Origin: Streptomyces sp. NRRL B-1347
GTDB lineage: Bacteria; Actinomycetota; Actinomycetes; Streptomycetales; Streptomycetaceae
Length of the DNA: 13,155 bases
Assembly: GCF_000720325.1 (NCBI RefSeq)
Contig: NZ_JOJM01000110.1
Coordinates: 1-13,155 of the forward strand
Direction of reading: 5' to 3'
Numbering within the stretch: position 1 is the stretch's first letter; the number at the start of each line of letters is the position of its first letter. The position numbers were made by a program, and so were the translations under genes. The notes under the pieces were generated by a model that did not search any database, was not told the DNA's origin, and was given only the letters and a program-made list of their open reading frames with translations. Below are positions 6,687 through 13,155 of this stretch, piece after piece.

Positions 6687-7364
6687 TCAGTGCGGTTCAG
6701 GGACCGAGCCCAGGTCCCAGGCCTGGGCGAGCGCCTGTGCGTAGGCGTCGGCGAGCTTCTGTTCGCCGCGTTCGTTGGGGTGGGTGCCGTCGTACGTGTC
6801 GTAGTGGATGTCGTACGGCTGCGGGGGCGAGGCCAGGAGGAGGGCGGAGGCCGGGGTGTCCAGGTCGGCGACCGTCTTGGCGAGCAGCTCGTTGAAGAGG
6901 GCCACTTCGGTGGCGAAGGCAGGGTCGTCGTGCGCGCGGACGTTGGGGATGACGGGGAGCACGGCGATCGCGACGCGCGGGTTGGCGGCGCGGGCCGCCG
7001 TCACGAAGGCGCGGACGTTCGCGGCGGTCTGCTCGGCGTTGGTGTAGAAGCCGAGGTCGATCAGGCCGAGCGAGACGAGCAGCACGTCCGCGCGCTCGCG
7101 CCGCACGGCGTCGCCGATCAGCGGCGCCATGTGCAGCCAGCCCTCGCCCCAGCCCGCCAAGTGGCGGCGCGGAAAGTCCGGTTGGGCGTACGCGTACGAG
7201 GTGGGGGCCTCGGCCGCCTTGTCGTACAGGGCCTCGCGGGGGCCGACGACCTTGAAGGGGGCGCCGAGCGTGGCGCACAGATGCCGCCACATCCAGTAGC
7301 GCCAGGTGTGTTCCCCGGCGCTGCCGATGGTCATCGAGTCGCCGACGAACATGAACCTGAGCAT
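6687..7364 (-). CDS. SGNH/GDSL-type hydrolase with an altered block III
   Basis: The 225-residue protein is an SGNH-fold hydrolase, a family of esterases, lipases and acetyl-esterases using a Ser-His-Asp set. Block I is VGDSMTIG with nucleophile Ser10. Block V is DGTHPN with Asp192 and His195. Block III, normally G-x-N-D, reads G-L-I-D at 100-103. Ile102 therefore replaces the Asn that helps form the oxyanion hole. No signal peptide is visible, so it is probably cytoplasmic. The ATG at 7362-7364 was chosen because the GDS motif normally lies within ten residues of the start. Longer in-frame extensions run into the divergent gene's promoter. The gene shares an 85-bp divergent spacer with the secreted propeller protein. 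Substrate unknown. Confidence 0.87.
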   Translation of the reverse strand: MLRFMFVGDSMTIGSAGEHTWRYWMWRHLCATLGAPFKVVGPREALYDKAAEAPTSYAYAQPDFPRRHLAGWGEGWLHMAPLIGDAVRRERADVLLVSLGLIDLGFYTNAEQTAANVRAFVTAARAANPRVAIAVLPVIPNVRAHDDPAFATEVALFNELLAKTVADLDTPASALLLASPPQPYDIHYDTYDGTHPNERGEQKLADAYAQALAQAWDLGSVPEPH

Positions 7365-7404
7365 CCGCTCATCATCGCGGATCGCGCCGGTGCGCAGCGA
7401 TGTG

Positions 7405-7443
7405 AGCCTTGCCACCTGGCACCGGGCCGCGGGGTGGCAGGCT
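7405..7443. promoter_or_regulatory. Long inverted repeat in a divergent promoter region
   Basis: AGCCTTGCCACC (7405-7416) pairs with GGTGGCAGGCT (7433-7443), 11 bp with one unpaired T, around a 16-bp GC-rich centre. It fills almost half of the 85-bp spacer between the SGNH and propeller genes and ends 6 nt before the propeller ATG. It could be a shared operator or a cruciform/hairpin. The right arm contains CAGGCT, a weak -10 placed 6 nt before the ATG. Confidence 0.45.
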
Positions 7444-7449
7444 TGAGCC

Positions 7450-8436
7450 ATGCGTTCTTCGAGGGTGTGTGCGGCCGGGGCCGCGGCGGTGGTGGCTGCG
7501 GTCCTGGTGGCGTCGGGCGGCCCCGCCCTGGCCGCCGACGGGGCGGGCAACGACGGGTTCACCATCGAGGACCCGCGCATCACCGAGTCCAGCGGCCTGG
7601 TGCCGTCCCGCGCCCACCCCGGCGTCTACTGGACCCACAACGACCAGGACAGCGGCGCCTATCTGTACGCCGTCGACAGCAGGACGGGCAAGACCGTCGC
7701 CCGGATCACCATGACCGGCGTCGGCAAGCCGCGTGACGTCGAGGCCATCTCGATGGGCCCCGACGGCAGCCTGTACGTCGGCGACATCGGCGACAACCTC
7801 GGCGGCAAGTGGTCCTACGTGTGGGTCTACAAGCTGCCCGAGCCGAAGGAGCTCAAGGACCAGTCCGTGCGCGCCACGCAGTACGTCGTGAAGTACGCCG
7901 ACGGGCCGCGCGACGCCGAGGCGCTCATGGTCCACCCCAAGACGGGGCGGGTCTACATCGCCGACAAGAAGGAGGACGGCGGCTCCCTCTACGAGGGCCC
8001 GGCCCGGCTCTCCACCTCCGGCGCCAACGTCTTCCGCCGCGTCGCGAGCACCGATCTGTGGGTCACCGACGGCGCCTTCTCGCCCGACGGCAAGCACCTC
8101 GCCCTGCGCGGCTACTTCGGCGGCGTCGGCTTCGCCTGGCGAGGCGACGGCAGGATCAAGCGCGAGGGCCGCCTGAGCGTTCCGCTCCAGCGCCAGGGCG
8201 AGTCCGTGACGTACAGCCCCGACGGCAGCCATCTGATGTACGGCACGGAGGGCGAGCAGAGCGATGTCGAAGCGGTCGAGGTGAAGGGAGCGGGGGCCGG
8301 GGGCGGCTCGTCGGACGGCGGGGGCTCCGGTGACGGGAGCGGTGGCTTCACCGGCGGCGCGACCAAGGGTGCGGTCGTCCTGGGCGCGGTGGTGCTCGCG
8401 GTGCTTGGCCTGAAGAGGTTGTTCCGCCGCGGGTGA
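7450..8436 (+). CDS. Secreted, C-terminally membrane-anchored propeller-like protein
   Basis: The 328-residue protein has a signal peptide with a basic start (MRSSR), an Ala/Val core and an A-L-A site at 26-28. The exported body carries repeated strand-turn motifs, including DVEAISMGPDGSLYVGD, DAEALMVHPKTGRVYIAD and GESVTYSPDGSHLMYG, which suggest a WD40/NHL-like beta-propeller. A Gly/Ser/Asp-rich linker (about 281-304) leads to one hydrophobic helix and a short basic tail, KRLFRRG. This topology puts the domain outside the cell, anchored by its C-terminus. There is no LPxTG sorting motif. The gene ends 23 bp before the convergent PPOX gene. I do not recognise a named protein or ligand; the propeller call is inference from the repeat pattern. 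Confidence 0.85.
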   Translation: MRSSRVCAAGAAAVVAAVLVASGGPALAADGAGNDGFTIEDPRITESSGLVPSRAHPGVYWTHNDQDSGAYLYAVDSRTGKTVARITMTGVGKPRDVEAISMGPDGSLYVGDIGDNLGGKWSYVWVYKLPEPKELKDQSVRATQYVVKYADGPRDAEALMVHPKTGRVYIADKKEDGGSLYEGPARLSTSGANVFRRVASTDLWVTDGAFSPDGKHLALRGYFGGVGFAWRGDGRIKREGRLSVPLQRQGESVTYSPDGSHLMYGTEGEQSDVEAVEVKGAGAGGGSSDGGGSGDGSGGFTGGATKGAVVLGAVVLAVLGLKRLFRRG

Positions 8437-8459
8437 GGGGGCGGTCCCTTCGGGGCGCT

Positions 8460-8882
8460 CTAGGGTGCTTCCTCGGTGACGGGGCGGACCTCGTAGTGCA
8501 GCGTCGCGTCGCGGCGGAGTTTGTGCCACAGGGGGACGAGGACGCCCTGCTGCACGGGGTACTTGCGGGCGATGAGGCGTGACGCGCGCTCGTACTCGCC
8601 GGTGCCGTGCTCCAGCGGGCGCACCCGGGCCTTGAGTCCGGGCCCGGTCGGCTTGCCGCGCAGCGTCGAGGGGGCGATCTCGACCTCGGGGTTCCGGCGC
8701 AGCCGCTTGACCTTGCCCGCCTTGCCGAAGGTGCGGAAGTACGCGTGGTCGCCGTCGACCGCGAAGTGGACGGGGGTGCCGACGCCGGTGCCGTCCTTCT
8801 TGTGGCTGGTCAGCAGGACCGCCTGCTGCTTCTCGAACCGGGCCAGCTCCGGGCTCGCCGGCCGCGCGGGATTCGGCTTCAT
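8460..8882 (-). CDS. PPOX-class F420-dependent oxidoreductase
   Basis: The 140-residue protein is a small split-barrel flavin/deazaflavin-binding protein of the pyridoxamine-phosphate-oxidase-like class. It most resembles the Rv2061-type F420 group: ELARFEKQQAVLLTSHKKDG, TPVHFAVDGDHAYFRT, KAGKVKRLRRNPEVEIAP and a C-terminal RRDATLHYEV. Relatives bind F420H2 and reduce unknown substrates in the cytoplasm. The length is normal. I chose the ATG at 8880-8882. GGAGGG lies directly against it, closer than ideal, so initiation may be inefficient. The next upstream ATG, 21 codons earlier, would add an Arg/Gly-rich stretch unlike the family. A hairpin at 8891-8914 lies just upstream. The gene follows TetR in the same direction after a 102-bp gap with terminator-like hairpins, so it is probably separately transcribed. 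Confidence 0.87.
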   Translation of the reverse strand: MKPNPARPASPELARFEKQQAVLLTSHKKDGTGVGTPVHFAVDGDHAYFRTFGKAGKVKRLRRNPEVEIAPSTLRGKPTGPGLKARVRPLEHGTGEYERASRLIARKYPVQQGVLVPLWHKLRRDATLHYEVRPVTEEAP

Positions 8883-8890
8883 CCCTCCAT

Positions 8891-8914
8891 ACAGACACGG
8901 GCGGCCCGGTCTGT
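8891..8914 (-). promoter_or_regulatory. Hairpin/palindrome immediately upstream of the PPOX gene
   Basis: ACAGAC (8891-8896) pairs with GTCTGT (8909-8914), and inside it CGGG pairs with CCCG, giving 10 bp around a 3-base loop with one bulged A. It ends 8 nt before the start codon. It may be an operator, or an RNA hairpin next to the ribosome site. A second perfect palindrome, GTGCCGCGGCAC, lies at 8923-8934. Confidence 0.45.
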
Positions 8915-8955
8915 CACGCCGCGTGCCGCGGCACCCCGTGGCCATGCGCCTCTTT

Positions 8956-8975
8956 GCGCCGCGCTCCCGCGGCGC
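8956..8975 (-). terminator. Hairpin after the TetR gene
   Basis: GCGCCGCG, loop CTCC, CGCGGCGC form a perfect 8-bp GC stem starting 9 nt past the TetR stop codon. It has no T run on the minus strand, as with many actinobacterial terminators. It probably separates TetR from the downstream PPOX gene. Confidence 0.5.
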
Positions 8976-8984
8976 GCCGCGCCC

Positions 8985-9746
8985 CTAGGCCTGCTCCGCC
9001 GCCCGTTCGCGCTGCTCGACCAGGGCGTCGAGTCCGTCCAGGATCCGCTGCAGGCCGAACTCGAAGTGGTCGAAGTCCGGGCCGAACGCCTCTTCGGAGA
9101 GCCCGGCGACGAGCGGATAGCGGCCGCTGTTCATGACCCGTCCGAGCGCGGGCCCCTGCTCCCTCCAGAACGCGGCCTCCGAGAGTCCGGCGGCGTCGGC
9201 CTCCACCGACTGCGTGTGCATGCGCGCAACCCCGGAGACGTACCCCTCGACCAGGATCAGGATCGAGATCAGCTCGGGGTCGCGCAGGCCCATGGGCTTG
9301 ATGCGGGACAGGACCTTCTCCAGGCCGCCGACGGCGCTCGGGCCGAGCACCGGCCGCGCCTGGTTGACCTGGAGCAGCCAGGGGTGCGCGTGGTAGCGGT
9401 CCAGGGCCTCGCGGGCGTACGCCTCGACGCCGGCGCGCCAGCCGCCCGCGAAGGCGTCCGCGTCGTCGGTGGGCGCCTGGACGTGGTTGAGCATCAGGTC
9501 GAGCAGCTCGGCCTTGCCCGGCAGATAGCGGTACAGCGACATCGTGCCGGTGCCCAGCTCCTGCGACAGGCGGCGCATGGAGACGGCGGCGATGCCCTCG
9601 GCGTCGGCGAGGGCGACCGCGGAGGTGACGATCCGGTCCAGGGTCAGGGCCGGTTTGGGGCCGCGAGTGGGCCGCTCGCCCTCGCCCCAGAGCAGTTCGA
9701 GGCTCCGTTTGATGTCGCCGCTGCCGCTGGTCTCCGTGGTCCTCAT
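8985..9746 (-). CDS. TetR-family repressor, likely of the adjacent ABC exporter
   Basis: The 253-residue protein has a TetR DNA-binding domain at about 34-80 (LTLDRIVTSAVALADAEG, then SMRRLSQELGTGTMSLYRYL), after a flexible 30-residue N-terminus. The larger C-terminal helical part resembles the tetracycline-repressor-type ligand domain (TetR_C). Such proteins release DNA when they bind a small molecule. The gene is divergent from the DrrA/DrrB-type exporter, and two identical 16-bp near-palindromes lie in the shared 132-bp promoter. The simplest reading is repression of the exporter and of itself until the exported compound or a mimic appears. The ATG at 9744-9746 has no clear Shine-Dalgarno sequence. 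TATCGT ends 7 nt upstream, so the message may be leaderless. A GTG at 9755 is a possible alternative start. The ligand is unknown. Confidence 0.92.
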   Translation of the reverse strand: MRTTETSGSGDIKRSLELLWGEGERPTRGPKPALTLDRIVTSAVALADAEGIAAVSMRRLSQELGTGTMSLYRYLPGKAELLDLMLNHVQAPTDDADAFAGGWRAGVEAYAREALDRYHAHPWLLQVNQARPVLGPSAVGGLEKVLSRIKPMGLRDPELISILILVEGYVSGVARMHTQSVEADAAGLSEAAFWREQGPALGRVMNSGRYPLVAGLSEEAFGPDFDHFEFGLQRILDGLDALVEQRERAAEQA

Positions 9747-9753
9747 GCATCTC

Positions 9754-9759
9754 ACGATA
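9754..9759 (-). promoter_or_regulatory. Candidate -10 box (TATCGT) for the TetR gene
   Basis: On the minus strand TATCGT fits TANNNT and ends 7 nt before the TetR ATG. The expected -35 position falls at the edge of the first operator copy (9777-9792), which would allow autorepression. Confidence 0.45.
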
Positions 9760-9764
9760 AGCCC

Positions 9765-9793
9765 TCGGACAGAAACTGGGTACGGTGTACTCT
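9765..9793 (+). promoter_or_regulatory. Candidate promoter of the ABC exporter operon
   Basis: TCGGAC (9765-9770) and TACTCT (9788-9793) are separated by 17 bp, resembling -35 and -10 boxes. Transcription would start near 9800 and leave a leader of about 80 nt before the ATG at 9879. Operator copy 1 covers the spacer and -10; copy 2 covers the start point. Confidence 0.45.
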
Positions 9794-9813
9794 CCATTGG
9801 GTACGGTGTACTC
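9777..9813. promoter_or_regulatory. Tandem TetR operator candidate
   Basis: TGGGTACGGTGTACTC occurs twice without a mismatch, at 9777-9792 and 9798-9813, offset by 21 bp. Each copy has the dyad core GTAC-GGT-GTAC and extends towards G(A/G)GTAC-N3-GTACTC. The two-turn offset would let two repressor dimers sit on the same face. The position between the divergent TetR and exporter genes is the classical location for a TetR operator. Confidence 0.8.
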
Positions 9814-9878
9814 GGCGGGGTCCGGCAAGGGTTCGGCACGAGCGTGACGAGACGAGGGGAACGGACGGTGGAGCTTCG

Positions 9879-10886
9879 ATGAGCGAGCACACGCGCGGGG
9901 AGTACGCGGTGGCGGCCCGCGGTCTGGAGAAGCGGTACGGCGAGAAGAAGGCCCTGGACGGCTTCGACCTGACCGTCGCCCACGGCACGGTCCACGGCCT
10001 GCTCGGGCCGAACGGCGCGGGCAAGACCACGGCCGTCCGCGTCCTGGCCACCCTGATCCGCCCCGACGGAGGCAGCGCCGAGGTCGGCGGCGCCGACGTC
10101 GTGCGCGAACCGGCCGTCGTGCGCAGCCGCATCGGCCTGACGGGTCAGTACGCGGCCGTGGACGAGATCCTCACCGGCCGGCAGAACCTGGAGATGTTCG
10201 GCCGCCTCTTCCACCTCGGCGCGCGCCGTGCCGAGCGCCGGGCCCGGGAACTGCTCGAACAGTTCGGCCTCGAAGCCGCCGCGGACAAGGGCGCCGGACA
10301 GTACAGCGGCGGCATGCGCCGCCGCCTCGACCTCGCCGCCTCGATGATCCTCGCCCCGGCCGTGCTCTTCCTCGACGAGCCCACCACCGGCCTCGACCCG
10401 CGCGGCCGCAGCGAGGTCTGGGACTCCGTACGGGACTTGGTGGCGAGCGGGACGACCGTCCTGCTCACCACCCAGTATCTGGAGGAGGCCGACCGGCTCG
10501 CGTCCCGCATCACCGTCATCGACCGGGGCCGCGCCATCGCCGACGACACCCCCGACGGCCTGAAGGCCACCGTCGGCGGCAGCCAGCTGGAGGTCGTCGT
10601 CAGCGAGGCCGTCGACCTGCCCGCCGCGGTGAAGGCCGTGGCCCGCGTCGCCGACGGCGAACCGGAGACCGTCGACGCCGAGCGGCGCGTGCGGGCCGCG
10701 GTCACCGACCGCGTCGGTGCCCTCGCCGACGTCGCCCGCACTCTGCGGGACGAGGGCGTCGCCGTGGACGACGTGGGCCTGCGGCGGCCGAGCCTCGACG
10801 ACGTGTTCCTGAAACTGACGGGGGCGAAGAGCGAGCGGCCGCCCCGGATCGAGGCGGCGGCGGACCGGACGGAGGCGGCGGCATGA
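9879..10886 (+). CDS. DrrA-type ABC exporter ATP-binding protein
   Basis: The 335-residue protein carries every ABC ATPase motif: Walker A GPNGAGKT (43-50), Q-loop Gln90, signature YSGGMRRRL (142-150) and Walker B LFLDEP with Glu167. A D-loop GLDP follows. The switch position reads TTQYLEEAD, with Gln199 where many ABC proteins have His; this is usual for DrrA-type drug exporters. The C-terminal 100 residues are the extra domain of that subfamily. Two copies would power export through the membrane partner encoded next. GGTGGAG (9867-9873) precedes the ATG at 9879-9881. The stop overlaps the permease start as ATGA, implying translational coupling. The divergent TetR and tandem operator suggest induction by the exported compound. 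The substrate is unknown; drug or secondary-metabolite export is inferred from the family. Confidence 0.93.
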   Translation: MSEHTRGEYAVAARGLEKRYGEKKALDGFDLTVAHGTVHGLLGPNGAGKTTAVRVLATLIRPDGGSAEVGGADVVREPAVVRSRIGLTGQYAAVDEILTGRQNLEMFGRLFHLGARRAERRARELLEQFGLEAAADKGAGQYSGGMRRRLDLAASMILAPAVLFLDEPTTGLDPRGRSEVWDSVRDLVASGTTVLLTTQYLEEADRLASRITVIDRGRAIADDTPDGLKATVGGSQLEVVVSEAVDLPAAVKAVARVADGEPETVDAERRVRAAVTDRVGALADVARTLRDEGVAVDDVGLRRPSLDDVFLKLTGAKSERPPRIEAAADRTEAAA

Positions 10887-11725
10887 GCGACGTACTGACA
10901 CGCGAGCCTTACCTGGCCGCGGACCCCGCGCGCGGGCGCGCCTACTGGGTCGTCGTCGACACCCTGAACATCGCCCGGCGCTATCTGACCCACTTCCAGC
11001 GCCAGCCCATCCTGATCGCCTGGCAGCTGGGCTTCCCCATCATCAGCGTGCTCCTGTACGGCTTCGTGTTCGGCGAGGCGATGAAGGTGCCCGGCGGCGT
11101 GGGCGACTACAAGGACTTCCTGATGCCCGGCATGTTCGTGATGACGATGGCCTTCGGCTTCATGAACACCGCGATGGGCGTCGCCACCGACGCGTCCAAG
11201 GGCGTCATCGACCGCTTCCGCTCCATGCCGATGGCGCCCTCCGCCGTGGCCGCCGGGCGCGGCGTCGCCGACCTCGTCGTGGCCTGCGCCGAGCTGACGA
11301 TCCTCGCGCTCACGGCCGTGGCCATCGGCTGGCGCCCCGACAACGGCGTGGGCAACGCCCTGACCGCCTTCGCCCTGCTGCTCCTCCTGCGCTTCAGCCT
11401 GATCTGGGTCGGCGTGTGGCTCGGCTTCGTCGTGCCGTCCCCGCAGGCGGCGGGCGGCCTGTACGCGGTGACCTTCCCGATCACGATGATCTCCAGCGTG
11501 TTCGTGGCACCGTCCCTGATGCCCGACTGGCTGGGGCCCGTCGCCGCGTGGAACCCGGTCTCGTCGACGGGCACGGCCGCCCGCGAGCTGTTCGGCAACC
11601 CGGGCGCGGGCGGCTCCAGTTGGATCGAGCAGCACGCCGTCCTCATGTCGGTGGCGTGGCCGCTGGCCGTGACGGCGCTGTTCCTGCCGCTCGCCGTACG
11701 GAAGTTCAAGGCGCTCAGCAAGTGA
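10883..11725 (+). CDS. DrrB-type ABC-2 membrane permease
   Basis: The 280-residue protein is the membrane half of the exporter. It has six hydrophobic segments at roughly 43-63, 79-100, 127-149, 158-184, 190-209 and 253-271, the ABC-2 pattern. The stretch [20 protein letters not shown] (107-126) matches the conserved cytoplasmic loop that contacts the ATPase in this family. GGAGG (10871-10875) is 7 nt before the ATG, and the 4-bp overlap with the ATPase gene should keep the two subunits in balance. A strong hairpin 21 bp past the stop ends the operon. The family exports hydrophobic drugs such as anthracyclines in known cases; the present substrate is not evident. Confidence 0.92.
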   Translation: MSDVLTREPYLAADPARGRAYWVVVDTLNIARRYLTHFQRQPILIAWQLGFPIISVLLYGFVFGEAMKVPGGVGDYKDFLMPGMFVMTMAFGFMNTAMGVATDASKGVIDRFRSMPMAPSAVAAGRGVADLVVACAELTILALTAVAIGWRPDNGVGNALTAFALLLLLRFSLIWVGVWLGFVVPSPQAAGGLYAVTFPITMISSVFVAPSLMPDWLGPVAAWNPVSSTGTAARELFGNPGAGGSSWIEQHAVLMSVAWPLAVTALFLPLAVRKFKALSK

Positions 11726-11746
11726 GTTCCGGCGGACGGGGACGGC

Positions 11747-11783
11747 GAAGGGCCCGGCGCGCTTGGCGCGTGCCGGGCCCTTC
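11747..11783. terminator. Strong bidirectional terminator hairpin
   Basis: GAAGGGCCCGGCGCGC and GCGTGCCGGGCCCTTC form a 16-bp stem with a single G-T wobble around the loop TTGGC. It lies between the convergent permease and serC genes, 21 bp and 18 bp from their stops. There is no T run on either side, as is common for actinobacterial terminators. It should serve both genes. Confidence 0.85.
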
Positions 11784-11801
11784 GGGGTGCCGTGCGTGCC
11801 G

Positions 11802-12932
<1,131 letters not shown>

Positions 12933-13011
12933 TCCGGCCCCCGACCCGGCCCGCGGCCCCCGTCCACCCCCCGAGACACTCCGTCCCGCCCCGGAGCCCC
13001 CCACCGCTACC

Positions 13012-13032
13012 TGGGCGGGCCCTTCCCGCCCA
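13012..13032. repeat. Hairpin in the terminal intergenic stretch
   Basis: TGGGCGGG, loop CCCTT, CCCGCCCA form a perfect 8-bp stem. It lies within a stretch sharing ordered motifs (CCGCTACC, GGCGGG, CCGCCCACCCG) with 71-107 at the left end. It may be a terminator for a gene beyond the contig or part of a dispersed element. I see no gene between 12921 and 13091. Confidence 0.5.
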
Positions 13033-13091
13033 CCCGGATCTCCCCTGCCTTGCCGGGCTGGGCCCTGGCGCGTGGCGCTGCGGGTGGGTGG

Positions 13092-13155
13092 CTGTCTCTT
13101 ATACACATCTCCGAGCCCACGAGACCGAGGCTGATCTCGTATGCCGTCTTCTGCT
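13092..13155 (+). other. Nextera/Illumina adapter contamination, not genomic
   Basis: CTGTCTCTTATACACATCT (13092-13110) is the Nextera transposase mosaic-end sequence. CCGAGCCCACGAGAC (13111-13125) is the read-2 adapter remainder. CGAGGCTG (13126-13133) is at the i7 index position and, from memory, matches index N710. ATCTCGTATGCCGTCTTCTG and two more bases (13134-13155) are the P7 end. This is read-through adapter assembled onto the contig end. The sequence should be trimmed at 13091. Confidence 0.98.

Noticed and set aside
8437..8459. Terminator between the propeller and PPOX genes
   Set aside because: GTCCC-TTC-GGGGC gives only a 5-bp stem including a wobble pair and no T run, which is too weak to call.
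8607..9878. Plus-strand extension upstream of the ABC ATPase
   Set aside because: It is antisense to the PPOX and TetR genes. The ATPase has its own ribosome site and ATG at 9879.

Overview
The window looks like one end of a draft-assembly contig from a Streptomyces or very close relative. The base composition is very GC-rich with GC-loaded third codon positions. The gene families are typical of that genus: a large AfsR/SARP regulator, a TetR-controlled DrrA/DrrB-type exporter, an F420-type PPOX protein and the actinobacterial form of SerC. Two short motifs also match, from memory, dispersed intergenic elements common in Streptomyces. The last 64 bases (13092-13155) are not genomic. They are a Nextera/Illumina adapter with an i7 index, so real sequence stops at about 13091.

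Layout: 1-323 is non-coding and repeat-rich, with a terminator-like hairpin. A 29-residue membrane peptide gene (324-413, +) converges on an aldo/keto reductase (441-1433, -). A 271-bp divergent spacer with a candidate promoter leads into a 1206-residue SARP-ATPase regulator (1705-5325, +). This gene overlaps tail-to-tail by 145 bp with a DUF418-type membrane protein (5181-6539, -). Next are an SGNH/GDSL hydrolase (6687-7364, -) and a divergent secreted, membrane-tethered propeller-like protein (7450-8436, +). The propeller gene converges on a PPOX-class oxidoreductase (8460-8882, -). A TetR repressor (8985-9746, -) is divergent from a two-gene ABC exporter operon (9879-10886 and 10883-11725, +). 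A strong bidirectional hairpin (11747-11783) separates the operon from serC (11802-12920, -). The remaining 171 bp of genomic sequence hold hairpins only.

The clearest functional unit is the TetR/ABC exporter module. Two identical 16-bp sites, exactly 21 bp apart, sit in the divergent promoter and are a good candidate tandem operator. The SARP regulator has no biosynthetic cluster beside it here; its targets may include itself or lie elsewhere. The remaining genes look like independent accessory or housekeeping functions.

I did not find a convincing wholly new multi-gene system. The most interesting non-routine signals are the tandem operator, three 9-bp repeats at exact 21-bp spacing upstream of the DUF418 gene, a dispersed-repeat-like segment read in frame inside the SARP linker, the convergent coding overlap, the tiny membrane ORF, and recurrent -10-like boxes 6-7 nt before start codons that suggest leaderless transcripts.
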